A stretch of DNA of 64,000 nt. Origin: Streptomyces canus (GTDB lineage: Bacteria > Actinomycetota > Actinomycetes > Streptomycetales > Streptomycetaceae). The position numbers were made by a program, and so were the translations under genes. A model generated the notes under the pieces. It had not been told where the DNA came from, searched no databases, and worked only from the letters and a program-made list of their open reading frames with translations. The DNA is taken from assembly GCF_030816965.1 (NCBI RefSeq), contig NZ_JAUSYQ010000002.1, positions 5,801,501 through 5,865,500 on the forward strand, read 5' to 3'. Below, one piece after another: positions 1 through 9,119 of the stretch. Positions within the stretch are counted from its first letter, which is position 1. The number at the start of each line of letters is the position of its first letter.

Positions 1-1
1 C

Positions 2-709
2 GGCCAGCACGCGGCCCTCGACGAGGAGCTCGGCGGCCGCCAGAACCTGGAGATGTTCGGCCGTCTCTACCACCTGGGCGCCCGCCACGCGCGTGTGCGC
101 GCCGACGAACTCCTGGAGCACTTCGGCCTGGCCGACACCGGGCGCAAGCCGGTCCGCGCCTACAGCGGCGGCATGCGGCGCCGCCTCGACCTGGCCGCTT
201 CCCTCATCCGCGACCCGGAGGTGCTGTTCCTGGACGAACCCACCACCGGCCTCGACCCGCGCGGCCGCTCCGAGGTGTGGGCCGCGGTCCGCTCCCTGGT
301 CGGCGGCGGTACGACGGTCCTGCTGACCACGCAGTACCTGGAGGAGGCCGACCAGCTCGCCGACCGCATCTCCCTCGTCGACCGGGGCCGGGTCGTCGCC
401 GACGGCACGGCGGACGAGCTGAAGGCGCGAACCGGCGGCGACCGCATCGACGTGGTCCTGCGGGACGGGGTCCAACTGGGCGCGGCCGTCGCCCTGTTGC
501 CTCTCGACGCGTCCGGGGTCTCGGTCGACCCCGACCGCCGACTGCTCAGTGCCCCGGTCACCGACCGGATGGCGGCGCTCTCCGGTGTCGTACGGGCTTT
601 GGAGGCGGCCGGAATCGAGGCGGAGGACGTGGTCCTGCGCCGGCCCACGCTGGACGAGGTGTTCCTGCACCTCACCGGTGACGACCACCGAGTGAAGGAG
701 GCCGTGTGA
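2..709 (+). CDS. DrrA-type ABC transporter ATP-binding protein (5' truncated)
   Basis: This is the ATPase of an ABC-2 exporter of the daunorubicin-resistance (DrrA) type, which powers export through the permease encoded next. The frame is open from the window edge, so the true start and the Walker A loop lie outside. Visible are the signature [12 protein letters not shown], Walker [13 protein letters not shown] and the H-loop region [17 protein letters not shown], followed by the roughly 90-residue C-terminal domain typical of DrrA proteins. The stop codon overlaps the permease start by four bases (GTGA), so the two are translationally coupled. The substrate cannot be read from the sequence. 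Confidence 0.93.
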   Translation, partial: GQHAALDEELGGRQNLEMFGRLYHLGARHARVRADELLEHFGLADTGRKPVRAYSGGMRRRLDLAASLIRDPEVLFLDEPTTGLDPRGRSEVWAAVRSLVGGGTTVLLTTQYLEEADQLADRISLVDRGRVVADGTADELKARTGGDRIDVVLRDGVQLGAAVALLPLDASGVSVDPDRRLLSAPVTDRMAALSGVVRALEAAGIEAEDVVLRRPTLDEVFLHLTGDDHRVKEAV

Positions 710-1467
710 GCACGTACGCGCTGACCGATTCCTGGACCATGACCCGGCGCGAACTCGCCCACTGGGCACGGCAGCCGGTGCGGGTCCTCGTCGGGCTGGT
801 CTTCCCCGTGATGCTGCTGCTGATGTTCGGCTATCTCGTCGGCGGCGGCCGGGGCGTCGAGGGGGAGTACGTCGACTATCTGGTGCCGGGGATGCTCGCG
901 CTGACCATGGCGTTCGGGCTGGAGGCGACCATGATCGCCGTCACCCAGGATCTCAACAAGGGCGTGATCGACCGCTTCCGGTCCATGCCGATGGCCAACG
1001 GGGCCGTTCTGGTGGGCCGTTCGGCCGCCGACATGCTCCAGTCCGTGCTGAGCCTGGCCGCGATGATCGGCGTCGGCCACGCGATCGGCTGGCGGGTCCA
1101 CGGAGGCGTCGGCGGACTCCTGGCCGCGGTGGGCCTGTTGCTGCTCTTCCGGTTCGCGATGCTCTGGATCGGCATCCATCTGGCGATGGTCGCCGGGAAG
1201 CCGGAGATGGTGCAGGCCGTGCAGATCCTGGTCTGGCCGGTCGGCTTCCTGTCCAACGCCTTCGCGACCCCGGACTCCATGCCCGGCTGGCTGGGCACGG
1301 TCGTCGACTGGAACCCGATGTCCCAGACGGCGACGGCCGTCCGCGACCAGCTGGGCGGCCCCGGCGGCGAACCGGGTCACCTGTGGGCCGCGGTCCTCTG
1401 GCCGCTGGCCCTTCTGGCGGTGTTCTTCCCGCTGGCCCTACGGCGGTTCGCGCGCCTGAGCCGCTAG
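706..1467 (+). CDS. DrrB-type ABC-2 transporter permease
   Basis: This 253-residue integral membrane protein is the permease partner of the upstream ATPase. It has a cytoplasmic N-terminus, about six hydrophobic segments and the ABC-2 layout, with the conserved stretch around [15 protein letters not shown] between the second and third helices. The GTG start sits inside the ATPase stop region. No third gene follows in the operon, because the next gene is convergent. Such pairs export lipophilic drugs or lipids, but the actual cargo is unknown here. Confidence 0.92.
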   Translation: MSTYALTDSWTMTRRELAHWARQPVRVLVGLVFPVMLLLMFGYLVGGGRGVEGEYVDYLVPGMLALTMAFGLEATMIAVTQDLNKGVIDRFRSMPMANGAVLVGRSAADMLQSVLSLAAMIGVGHAIGWRVHGGVGGLLAAVGLLLLFRFAMLWIGIHLAMVAGKPEMVQAVQILVWPVGFLSNAFATPDSMPGWLGTVVDWNPMSQTATAVRDQLGGPGGEPGHLWAAVLWPLALLAVFFPLALRRFARLSR

Positions 1468-1486
1468 AGCCTCACCGGGTCGTCGG

Positions 1487-2770
1487 TCAGCGGACCGGGG
1501 TTCCGTCCTCGTGCACCTGCATCTGCGGACGCCCGGTCACCAGCAGCCAGGCCGGCAGGGAGGCGATGCACAGCAGCGCGAGGATCGCGGGCGAAGTCAC
1601 CAGCACGGCGGCGACGAACAGACTCACCCAGGCCTGCCGGGTGACGGCCAGCAGCATGCCCAGTACCCCGGCCCCCACGCCGAGGGCCGGGTGCACGGCG
1701 TCCACGAGCGCGTGGGCGCACAGCCCGAAGGCGACGCCGACGAACACAGCCGGGAAGATCCGCCCGCCCCGGAAGCCGCAGGAGGCCGCGACGAGCAGTG
1801 CGGCCAGCTTCACCACCGTCATCGTGGCGTACTCCCCGGCCGACCAGCCCGCCGGATCGGCCGCCAGTTCGCCAATCTCGTCGAGCCCCTTGAAAAGCGT
1901 CAGATGACCCCCGACGGCCGCGAGCAGCCCCAGGACGAGCCCGCCGACCGGAAGCGCCACCATCGGGTGCCGCAGGCGCGCGAACGCGCCGTGGACGTAC
2001 GGGAAGGACAGCACGGCCACCATGCCGAGCAGCGCGGCGGCCGACGCGACCACCAGCACCGCCAGCAGATCGCCCCAGTCGGGCTGCCCGAACGCGGGCA
2101 GCCCCAGGTCGAAGGTCGGATCGGCCACCAGGGTGGTCGTCAGCGCGCCCGCCGCGGCCGCCGCCAGCGGCCCGAAGACGTTGTCCCACAGCGCGCCCCT
2201 GAGCTGCCGCCCGGCCAGTGCCTCGGAGATCACCAGCGCCGCCGCCACCGGCGTTCCGAACAGCGCGCCGATCGTCGCCGCCTCCGCCAGCGCCGGCCAC
2301 AGCCCGCGCGGCAGTCGTGGGGCCAGCCGACGCCCCAGCCAGAACGCGAGCCCCACGTTCACCGCGATGATCGGGTTCTCGGGGCCCAGGCTCGGGCCGC
2401 CCGCGAGCGTCAGCGCGGTCGCGAGGACCAGCCCCGGCAGCACGGCGGGCGGCAGCACGGGAGCGTCCAGACCGGTGGTGGCCGGATCGGGACCGGCGTG
2501 CCCGGGCACCTTCCACACCACCAGACCCACGGCCACCCCGGTCGCGGTGAGCATGACCAGCATCCACAGCACGGAGTAGCGGCCCACCCCCAGCGCGTCC
2601 GGCAGGGTCCGCCACAGCACGTGCTGGAGCTCCTCGGCCGCCGCGCTCACCCCGAGGAGCAGCAGACTCGCGCCCACCCCGACGACGAAAGCAGGGAGGA
2701 TCAGCGGCAGCAGCGCGCGGGCCGGGGTCGCCGGGGCGGCGGATGCCTGCTGCGCGGTGTCCTGGGCCAC
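1487..2770 (-). CDS. ClC-family chloride channel/transporter-like protein
   Basis: This polytopic membrane protein of 427 residues belongs to the ClC anion channel/exchanger superfamily. Recognisable marks are GPSLGPENP near residue 130, equivalent to the GREGP filter with the gating Glu retained, and FRGGRIFPAVF near residue 340, equivalent to GGxFxP. Both motifs deviate from canonical ClC, so ion selectivity is uncertain. I chose the GTG at 2770 because a TATCGT hexamer ends six bases before it, which suggests a leaderless transcript. A TTG at 2791 would add seven residues. It is convergent with the DrrB gene and divergent from the MerR gene. Confidence 0.82.
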   Translation of the reverse strand: MAQDTAQQASAAPATPARALLPLILPAFVVGVGASLLLLGVSAAAEELQHVLWRTLPDALGVGRYSVLWMLVMLTATGVAVGLVVWKVPGHAGPDPATTGLDAPVLPPAVLPGLVLATALTLAGGPSLGPENPIIAVNVGLAFWLGRRLAPRLPRGLWPALAEAATIGALFGTPVAAALVISEALAGRQLRGALWDNVFGPLAAAAAGALTTTLVADPTFDLGLPAFGQPDWGDLLAVLVVASAAALLGMVAVLSFPYVHGAFARLRHPMVALPVGGLVLGLLAAVGGHLTLFKGLDEIGELAADPAGWSAGEYATMTVVKLAALLVAASCGFRGGRIFPAVFVGVAFGLCAHALVDAVHPALGVGAGVLGMLLAVTRQAWVSLFVAAVLVTSPAILALLCIASLPAWLLVTGRPQMQVHEDGTPVR

Positions 2771-2826
2771 GGGCACACGATAAGCGGACAAAACGGTCGG
2801 GACATCCGGAGATGTTCATGCCGGGC

Positions 2827-2864
2827 TTGCACCTCACGCGGCGTGAGGAGCCACCGTGGAGCGC
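2827..2864 (+). promoter_or_regulatory. TipA-type MerR-activated promoter with palindromic operator
   Basis: A perfect inverted repeat, CCTCACGC-G-GCGTGAGG (2832-2848), sits between a -35-like TTGCAC (2827-2832) and a -10-like CACCGT (2852-2857). The 19-bp spacer is the over-long spacing that MerR proteins correct by twisting DNA. From memory, the layout and sequence closely match the tipA promoter of S. lividans. It lies 24 bp or more upstream of the MerR start, so autoregulation is likely. Confidence 0.85.
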
Positions 2865-2887
2865 GTACCGAGAAGGGAGCGGACGAA

Positions 2888-3649
2888 GTGAGCTACTCCG
2901 TGGGACAGGTCGCGGGCTTCGCCGGCGTCACGGTGCGCACGCTGCACCACTACGACGACATCGGCCTGCTCGTGCCCAGCGAGCGCAGCCACGCGGGCCA
3001 CCGGCGCTACAGCGACGCCGACCTTGACCGGCTGCAGCAGATCCTGTTCTACCGCGAGCTCGGCTTCCCGCTCGACGAGGTCGCCGCCCTGCTCGACGAC
3101 CCGGCCGCGGACCCGCGCGCGCATCTGCGCCGCCAGCACGAGCTGCTGACCGCCCGGATCGAGAAGCTGCAGAAGATGGCGGCGGCCGTGGAGCACGCCA
3201 TGGAGGCACGCACGATGGGGATCAATCTCACGCCGGAGGAGAAGTTCGAGGTGTTCGGGGACAAGGACCCGGAGCAGTACGCGCAGGAGGCGGAACAGCG
3301 CTGGGTCGGCACGGAGGCGTACGCCGAGTCGCAGCGCCGCGCAGCCCGCTACACCAAGGACGACTGGAAACGCATGCAGGCCGAGGTCGCCGACTGGGGC
3401 GAGCGCTACGACGCCCTGATGGCCGCCGGTGACGCACCGACCTCCCCGGCGGCCATGGACATGGCCGAGGAACACCGGCGGCACATCTGCGCCTGGTTCT
3501 ACGACTGCCCGTACGAGATGCACCAGGGCCTGGCCGAGATGTACGTGTCGGACGAGCGCTTCAAGGCGTTCTACGACTCCATGCGCCCCGGTCTCGCCGA
3601 GCACCTCAGGGACGCGATCGGGGCGAACGCGGCCCGCCACACTGCTTAG
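2888..3649 (+). CDS. TipA-like MerR-family regulator with TipAS drug-binding domain
   Basis: This 253-residue regulator starts with a MerR winged-helix domain (residues 1-70, motif VRTLHHYDDIGLLVPS) and a dimerising coiled coil (about 75-115). The C-terminal half is a TipAS/albicidin-resistance fold of about 130 residues, rich in Trp and Tyr, including HICAWFYDCPYEMHQGLAEMY. In TipA this domain captures thiopeptides and switches on the promoter. The GTG at 2888 has a GAAGGGAG ribosome site about 10 bp upstream. The upstream palindromic promoter implies ligand-dependent autoactivation. The ligand is not known. Confidence 0.93.
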   Translation: MSYSVGQVAGFAGVTVRTLHHYDDIGLLVPSERSHAGHRRYSDADLDRLQQILFYRELGFPLDEVAALLDDPAADPRAHLRRQHELLTARIEKLQKMAAAVEHAMEARTMGINLTPEEKFEVFGDKDPEQYAQEAEQRWVGTEAYAESQRRAARYTKDDWKRMQAEVADWGERYDALMAAGDAPTSPAAMDMAEEHRRHICAWFYDCPYEMHQGLAEMYVSDERFKAFYDSMRPGLAEHLRDAIGANAARHTA

Positions 3650-3680
3650 GCCACGCCACGCCCAGCCCCTGACCCGGGGT

Positions 3681-4046
3681 CTACTCCCGGGTCAGGACCA
3701 CCGCCGTGCCGTAGGCGCACACCTCCGTGCCGACGTCCGCCGCCTCCGTCACGTCGAAGCGGAACATCAGCACGGCGTTCGCCCCACGCGCGCGTGCCTG
3801 CTCGACGAGCCGCTCCATGGCCTGGTTGCGGGTCTGCACCAGCGTCTTCGTGAGCCCCTTGAGCTCACCGCCGACCATCGACTTCAGCCCGGCACCGATC
3901 TGGCTGCCGATGTGCCGGGAGCGCACGGTCAACCCGAAGACCTCGCCCAGCACCTCCTGGACCCGGTGGCCGGGTACGTCGTTCGTCGTCACCACGAGCA
4001 CGTCTGGCTGGGGCCCCTGGCCACCGCCGTATTCGTCAATACCCAT
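3681..4046 (-). CDS. YbjQ-family (UPF0145) protein
   Basis: This is a 121-residue cytoplasmic protein of the YbjQ family, which forms small pentameric assemblies and is often annotated as heavy-metal-binding. The family core is clear: TTNDVPGHRVQEVLGEVFG at the start, then AMERLVEQARARGANAVL and a closing strand with EVCAYGTAVVL. It is full length for the family. It stands alone between a plus-strand regulator and the DedA gene, so context gives no further clue to its role. Confidence 0.85.
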   Translation of the reverse strand: MGIDEYGGGQGPQPDVLVVTTNDVPGHRVQEVLGEVFGLTVRSRHIGSQIGAGLKSMVGGELKGLTKTLVQTRNQAMERLVEQARARGANAVLMFRFDVTEAADVGTEVCAYGTAVVLTRE

Positions 4047-4177
4047 GGCTCACAGCTTTGTCCCAGACCGGGCACAGTGCATCCTGGGGAGCCGCATGGA
4101 ACCTGGGCCATCACGGCTGCGTTGATACTTTGGGCAGCCAGTCCCAGCCCGCACCCACACGCAGGAGCCACAATCCC

Positions 4178-5056
4178 GTGACCACGCTCGCGCTCGGCCC
4201 CGAGTGGCTCAGCCCCGACTATCTGATCGAGACCTTCAGCCTGCCAGGCATCCTGCTGATCGTCTTCGCCGAGTCGGGCCTCTTCGCGTTCCTGCCGGGC
4301 GACTCCCTGCTGTTCACGGCGGGCCTGTTCGTGGCCGAGGGGAACTTCATCAGCCAGCCCCTGTGGCTGGTCTGCACACTCATCGTGCTGGCCGCCGTCC
4401 TCGGCGACCAGGTCGGCTACATGATCGGCAAGTTCTTCGGGCCGAGGCTCTTCAGCCGCCCCAACTCCAAGCTCTTCAAGCAGGAGAACCTGGAGAAGGC
4501 CCACGAGTTCATGGAGAAGTTCGGCCCCAAGGCCATCGTCCTGGCCCGCTTCGTCCCGATCGTGCGCACCTTCGCCCCCATCGTGGCCGGCGCCGGCCGG
4601 ATGAAGTACCGCACCTTCCTGACGTACAACGTGATCGGCGGCGTGGCCTGGGGCACGGGCGTCACCCTCGCCGGCTACTGGCTCGGCCAGATCGACGCCA
4701 TCAAGAAGAACGTCGAGGCGATCCTCGTCCTGATCGTCCTGGTCTCGGTGGTCCCGATCATCATCGAGTACCTCCGGGAGCGCGGAAAGAAGAAGCGGGC
4801 GGCGGCCCAGGCCCCGCCCCAGCAGCCGTACCAGCCCATGGACGACGCGACGACCCAGCTCCGCCGCATCCCGTCGGACGACCAGCAGCCCCCTCAGCAG
4901 CAGAACGGCTACGACCAGTACTACGGCCAGCAGCCGCAGCCGCAGCCGCAGCAGCCGCAGCAACAGCAGCCGTACGCCCAGCAGTACCCGCAGAACTACG
5001 GCAACCAGCAGTACGGCCAGCAGAGCCAGCAGAACCCCTACAACCAGGGGTACTGA
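4178..5056 (+). CDS. DedA/SNARE-associated family membrane protein with Gln/Tyr-rich tail
   Basis: This 292-residue member of the DedA superfamily has the diagnostic FLPGDSLLFTAGLFV near the N-terminus and ARFVPIVRTFAPIVAG, whose arginine is conserved, in the middle. Four to five membrane segments occupy residues 20-205. DedA proteins maintain membrane potential and flip or transport lipids such as undecaprenyl phosphate. The GTG at 4178 is preceded by GCAGGAG. Residues 220-292 are an unusual low-complexity cytoplasmic tail of Gln, Pro, Tyr and Asn. It is convergent with the ThrE-type gene, 19 bp away. Confidence 0.9.
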   Translation: MTTLALGPEWLSPDYLIETFSLPGILLIVFAESGLFAFLPGDSLLFTAGLFVAEGNFISQPLWLVCTLIVLAAVLGDQVGYMIGKFFGPRLFSRPNSKLFKQENLEKAHEFMEKFGPKAIVLARFVPIVRTFAPIVAGAGRMKYRTFLTYNVIGGVAWGTGVTLAGYWLGQIDAIKKNVEAILVLIVLVSVVPIIIEYLRERGKKKRAAAQAPPQQPYQPMDDATTQLRRIPSDDQQPPQQQNGYDQYYGQQPQPQPQQPQQQQPYAQQYPQNYGNQQYGQQSQQNPYNQGY

Positions 5057-5075
5057 GCACTGCCGGGGGCGCGGG

Positions 5076-6767
5076 TCAGAACCCCCGCGTCCTCTTGGCG
5101 GCCCGCCGCTTCCCCGCGGAACCGACCCTCAGGAACAACCGGGAGATCTCAGATCCCAGGTTCACCCCGATGGCGATGGCCATGGCAAGCGCCGCCGCCT
5201 TCGACAGCGACACCAGCCCTTCGTCGACCTGGCTCTGAGCGATCGACAGCAACCCGAAGTACGTGGCGGACCCCGGCAGCAGGGGCCCGATCGCCGCGGT
5301 CGTGTACGGCAGGGCGGACGCGAACCGGTACCGGGACAGCAACTGCCCGAACAAACCGACCAGTCCCGCCGCGACAGCCGTGGAGGCAACCGGGGAGAAC
5401 TCGCCGGTGTAGTGCATCGCGCCGTACACACACCAGGCCACACCGCCGTTCAACGTGACGGCCAGCACGGTGGATCGTTCCTGCTGAAGCAGCACGGCAA
5501 AGGTCAGCGACAGCAGCATCGACGCCGCGATCTGCCACAGCGGCCGCGAATCCGTCGACAGCGCCTCGTCGGGGTTGAGATGCGCCCCCAGCTGCACGCC
5601 GACGTAGAGCATCACCAGCACGCCGACCACGATGCCCACGAAGAAGTACATGACCTCGAGGAGCCGGGCCGACGCGGTGATGTAGAAGCCGGTCAGCCCG
5701 TCCTGGACGCCCGCCACCAGCGCCCGCCCGGGCAGCAGCGCGAACAGCCCACCGGTGATGACCGCGGACGCCTTCACGTCCGCGTGGGCCAGCGTCAGCG
5801 CGATCCCGATCGCGGCGGGCGGCATCGCGGCGACCGTGAACTGGTAGAACTCCGGCAGCCCGCGCCCCGCGCACAGCCACGCCAGCCGGTCGCCGAGCAT
5901 CGCCCCCAGCATGGCCGCGACGAACACGAGCAGGTCACCGCCGACCAGCACGGAGGCCGCCCCCGCGAGCAGCCCGCTCGCCGACGTGAGCACCCAGGTC
6001 GGATACGGGTGCCGGTTGCGGCGGATCTCCGCGAGCCGCCGGTAGGCGTCCTCCAGGGAGATGGCCGTCTCGGGGTCGCTGAGGTCGTCCACGAGCTGGA
6101 ACACGGCCGCAAGGCGCGTGTAGTCGGTGCCGCGCCGCCGTACGGTCCTGGAGGCCGTCACGGGATCGTCCACGAGCGACGGCTGGTACGTGATCGACAG
6201 CAGGGTGAAGGTGACGTTCGGCTCGCAGCGGTCCAGGCCGTAGGACCGGCAGACGGCGAACATCGCCGCCTCCACGTCCTCCGCGCCCTCACCGCCCGCG
6301 AGCAGCAACTCGCCGATACGCAGGGTCAGGTCGAGCACGCGCGGGACGGCCGGACCGGCCTCGTCCTCGGGCTTGTGCACCAGCTCCGGCGCGGGCCGCT
6401 CGGCCACCGGCATCCGCAGCATCGTGCGCATCCGGTCCTGCCAGGGCACGTCCTTGGTGAGGCTGACCACCGGTATGCCGGTCGGCGGGGTGAACGCGGG
6501 CGGCGCGTCCTTCGCGCTGTAGGTGCGGGGCGTACTGAACGCCGACCCCTCGGGCTCCGCGGTCGGCGGCTGCGGGACGTCCAGCCCCTTCGGGAGCGCG
6601 AACTCGGACGTGGTCTCCGGCTCGCCGCCGATGGTTCTGGGCATGGCGAGCCCGTCGGGAACGGCGAACTCGGACGTGATCTCGGAGTCGTAGAAACTCC
6701 TGGCCTCGTCCGACTGCGGCTTGCGGTGCTCCGCCTCCGTCACTCCGTAACGCTCCCTGAACGACAC
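5076..6767 (-). CDS. ThrE-type threonine/serine exporter
   Basis: This 563-residue protein joins the two halves of the ThrE family. An N-terminal soluble region (about 130-260, with the conserved DRCEPNVTFTLLSITYQPS) leads into the first five-helix membrane domain. A second five-helix domain fills residues 420-545. C. glutamicum ThrE exports threonine and serine. Residues 1-120 are a poorly conserved hydrophilic extension that contains a near-repeat (TSEFAVPDGLAMP and TSEFALPKGLDVP). The GTG start has GAGG about 10 bp upstream. It lies downstream of ppa on the same strand, behind a strong hairpin, so it is probably transcribed on its own. Confidence 0.9.
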   Translation of the reverse strand: MSFRERYGVTEAEHRKPQSDEARSFYDSEITSEFAVPDGLAMPRTIGGEPETTSEFALPKGLDVPQPPTAEPEGSAFSTPRTYSAKDAPPAFTPPTGIPVVSLTKDVPWQDRMRTMLRMPVAERPAPELVHKPEDEAGPAVPRVLDLTLRIGELLLAGGEGAEDVEAAMFAVCRSYGLDRCEPNVTFTLLSITYQPSLVDDPVTASRTVRRRGTDYTRLAAVFQLVDDLSDPETAISLEDAYRRLAEIRRNRHPYPTWVLTSASGLLAGAASVLVGGDLLVFVAAMLGAMLGDRLAWLCAGRGLPEFYQFTVAAMPPAAIGIALTLAHADVKASAVITGGLFALLPGRALVAGVQDGLTGFYITASARLLEVMYFFVGIVVGVLVMLYVGVQLGAHLNPDEALSTDSRPLWQIAASMLLSLTFAVLLQQERSTVLAVTLNGGVAWCVYGAMHYTGEFSPVASTAVAAGLVGLFGQLLSRYRFASALPYTTAAIGPLLPGSATYFGLLSIAQSQVDEGLVSLSKAAALAMAIAIGVNLGSEISRLFLRVGSAGKRRAAKRTRGF

Positions 6768-6797
6768 ATTCCGTAGGCCTCAGTATGCGCGGGCATG

Positions 6798-6833
6798 CTG
6801 ACGGGCCGCACGCGTGCGCGTGCGGCCCGTCAG
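6798..6833. terminator. Bidirectionally symmetric hairpin between ppa and the ThrE gene
   Basis: A perfect 16-bp stem (CTGACGGGCCGCACGC and its complement) with a 4-nt GTGC loop lies 12 bp past the ppa stop codon. There is no T-tract, as is common for functional Streptomyces terminators. It most likely ends the ppa transcript before the ThrE gene on the same strand. Confidence 0.8.
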
Positions 6834-6844
6834 AGGCACAGGGC

Positions 6845-7336
6845 TCAGTGGCCGCCCTGGTCCTTGAAGCGCTTGTAGGACCGCTCGATCTCGGCCTCGG
6901 CATCGACGCGGCCGACCCAGTCGGCGCCCTCGACGGACTTGCCGGGCTCCAGGTCCTTGTAGACCTCGAAGAAGTGCTGGATCTCCAGGCGGTCGAACTC
7001 GGAGACGTGGTGGATGTCGCGCAGGTGCTCCACCCGCGGGTCCGTCGCCGGGACGCACAGCAGCTTGTCGTCACCGCCGGCCTCGTCCGTCATGCGGAAC
7101 ATGCCGATCGCACGGCACTTGATGAGGCAGCCCGGGAACGTCGGCTCGTCAAGAATGACCAGCGCGTCCAGCGGGTCGCCGTCCTCGCCGAGGGTGTTCT
7201 CGACGAAGCCGTAGTCGGTCGGGTAGGCGGTCGAGGTGAAGAGTCGACGGTCCAGGCGGATCCGACCGGTCTCGTGGTCCACCTCGTACTTGTTCCGCGA
7301 ACCCTTCGGGATCTCGATCGTGACGTCGAACTCCAC
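6845..7336 (-). CDS. ppa: Inorganic pyrophosphatase
   Basis: This is a family I soluble inorganic pyrophosphatase that hydrolyses PPi to two phosphates and so pulls biosynthetic reactions forward. The length of 163 residues is normal for the family. The signature [11 protein letters not shown] provides the metal-binding aspartates; [14 protein letters not shown] and the Lys/Tyr residues near the C-terminus complete the active site. I chose the GTG at 7336 because GGAGG ends 8 bp upstream. A longer reading from 7360 would add eight atypical residues. It is divergent from the dacB-like gene. Confidence 0.96.
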   Translation of the reverse strand: MEFDVTIEIPKGSRNKYEVDHETGRIRLDRRLFTSTAYPTDYGFVENTLGEDGDPLDALVILDEPTFPGCLIKCRAIGMFRMTDEAGGDDKLLCVPATDPRVEHLRDIHHVSEFDRLEIQHFFEVYKDLEPGKSVEGADWVGRVDAEAEIERSYKRFKDQGGH

Positions 7337-7421
7337 CGGTGGCTCCTCCATGATCAACACATAGTTCTGGTGGTTAAGTGTCCCTCACGCTGGTGTGTGA
7401 TCGCGAAAGGGGCTGTTGGTC

Positions 7422-9053
7422 GTGCCTGAACTGAGGCCTTGGCGGGCCGCGAGACCGCATGCGACGCGGGTCGCAAACGCCGTACGACCGCGTCTGGCAC
7501 GCGCCGCGGGCGCCGTACGTCCAGGACTGACCCGGGCCACGGACGCCGTACAGCCGTATCTCGCACGGACCGTCGCCGCCGTGAAACCGCAGGTCACACG
7601 GCTTGCACGGATTCCTCGCCCGAAGACCGTCAAGACCTGGCAGTACACCGCCGGCGCCGCCACCGCCGGTCTGGCGCTGGCCGCCACCGTGGCGACCGCC
7701 GCCGGTCCGTGGGACTCCTCGGGTCAGCGTACGGCCGAGCGGGACCGGGCGGTCGCCCTCGAGCGGACGGGTGGCACAGATCACGGAGGCGATTCCGGTA
7801 CGACGGCCGCCGGGCCGCGCCCCGCTCCGAGCGCCCCGTCCGTGCTCACCGCACTGGGCGGCGCGGCCAACACGGTGAAGTCCGCCCCGACCGGCACGGC
7901 GCTCGCCGCCGTCCTCGACCCGCTCCTCGGCAACACCGCACTCGGCACCCGCCACACGGCGGCCGTCGTGGACGTCGCCACCGGCAAGCGGCTCTACGGC
8001 GCGGGTGCCGGCACGGCACTGACCCCCGCCTCCACCACGAAGATCGCCACCGCCGTCGCCGCCCTGTCCGCCCTCGGCGCCGACCACCGCCTCATCACGC
8101 GCACGGCCCTGGAAGCGGACACCAAGGAGCTCGTCCTTGTCGGCGGCGGCGACCCCACGCTCACCGCCCGCGCGGACGCCGAGGGCTGGGCGAGCCTGCG
8201 CGAACTGGCCGAGGAGACCGCCACGGCCCTGAAGAAGCGGGACATCACGACCGTCACGCTGTCCTACGACAAGACCCTCTACGCGGGCTCCGAGATCCAC
8301 CCGATCGGGGTCAACGACAACCTCGCCCCCGTCAGCGCCCTGATGGTGGACGAGGCCCGCACCGACGACACGGCCAGTGGACCGGCGCCGCGTACGACGG
8401 ACCCGGCGGCGGCCGCGACCCGCACGTTCGCCCGGTTCCTGTCGGACAACGGCATCAGGACGACCTCACCCGGACCCTCCAAGGCGACCGGCCGCGCCGA
8501 GAACCTCGCCGAGGTCCTCTCGCCACCCCTGTCCGCCCTGGTCGAACGCATGCTGACCAACAGCGACAACGACATCGCCGAGGCCCTCGCCCGCCAGACC
8601 GCCGTGGCGGACAGGCAGCGCGCCGACTTCGCGGGCGGCGGCAAGGCGATCCGTGCCCAGCTGAAGAAGCTCGGACTCCCGCTCGCCGGCGCCGACTTCC
8701 ACGACGGCAGCGGACTCGACCGCGCCGACCGGCTCACCGCGAACCTGCTGACGTCCCTGCTGGTGAAGGCGGGCGACCCGGCCCACCCGGACCTGAGACC
8801 CGCCCTCACCGGCCTCCCGGTGGCCGGCTTCACCGGCACCCTGACCAGCCGTTACACGGACGGCGCGGCAGGCGTCGTACGGGCGAAGACCGGCACCCTG
8901 ACCGGGGTGAACACCCTGGCCGGGACGGTCGTGGACCAGGACGGCCGGCTGCTGGCCTTCGCGTTCCTGACCTCGGACACGACGGATCCGGGAGCGGCGC
9001 AGAGCGCGCTGGATCGCACCGCCTCGGCGCTGGCGGCCTGCGGCTGCGGCTGA
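7422..9053 (+). CDS. dacB: D-alanyl-D-alanine carboxypeptidase/endopeptidase (PBP4 type)
   Basis: This is a class C low-molecular-mass penicillin-binding protein (peptidase S13) of 543 residues, which trims or cleaves peptidoglycan peptides outside the membrane. The active-site motifs are STTK (in TPASTTKIATAVAAL), SDN (in TNSDNDIAEALAR) and KTG (in VRAKTGTLTGVNTLAG). One hydrophobic segment (about 72-95) acts as signal anchor. The first 63 residues are a cytoplasmic stretch with an 11-residue repeat not usual in this family. The GTG at 7422 has GAAAGGGG 10 bp upstream. It is probably essential to wall remodelling rather than resistance. Confidence 0.93.
   Translation: MPELRPWRAARPHATRVANAVRPRLARAAGAVRPGLTRATDAVQPYLARTVAAVKPQVTRLARIPRPKTVKTWQYTAGAATAGLALAATVATAAGPWDSSGQRTAERDRAVALERTGGTDHGGDSGTTAAGPRPAPSAPSVLTALGGAANTVKSAPTGTALAAVLDPLLGNTALGTRHTAAVVDVATGKRLYGAGAGTALTPASTTKIATAVAALSALGADHRLITRTALEADTKELVLVGGGDPTLTARADAEGWASLRELAEETATALKKRDITTVTLSYDKTLYAGSEIHPIGVNDNLAPVSALMVDEARTDDTASGPAPRTTDPAAAATRTFARFLSDNGIRTTSPGPSKATGRAENLAEVLSPPLSALVERMLTNSDNDIAEALARQTAVADRQRADFAGGGKAIRAQLKKLGLPLAGADFHDGSGLDRADRLTANLLTSLLVKAGDPAHPDLRPALTGLPVAGFTGTLTSRYTDGAAGVVRAKTGTLTGVNTLAGTVVDQDGRLLAFAFLTSDTTDPGAAQSALDRTASALAACGCG
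7478..7611 (+). repeat. Four 11-codon repeats in the dacB-like N-terminus
   Basis: Four consecutive 33-bp units encode AVRPRLARAAG, AVRPGLTRATD, AVQPYLARTVA and AVKPQVTRLAR, with a degenerate fifth unit before them. The pattern is A-V-(R/K/Q)-P-x-(L/V)-x-R-x-x-x, a cationic and probably helical stretch placed just before the membrane anchor. Confidence 0.8.
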
Positions 9054-9119
9054 CCCGGCGCCCGCCTTGCCCTCCCGCGCGGCCTGCCCCAAGTGGGAAC
9101 GCTCACGTACGGTTGACGC

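Noticed and set aside
6798..6833. Regulator binding site
   Set aside because: The 16-bp stem with a tetraloop directly after a stop codon fits a terminator better than an operator.
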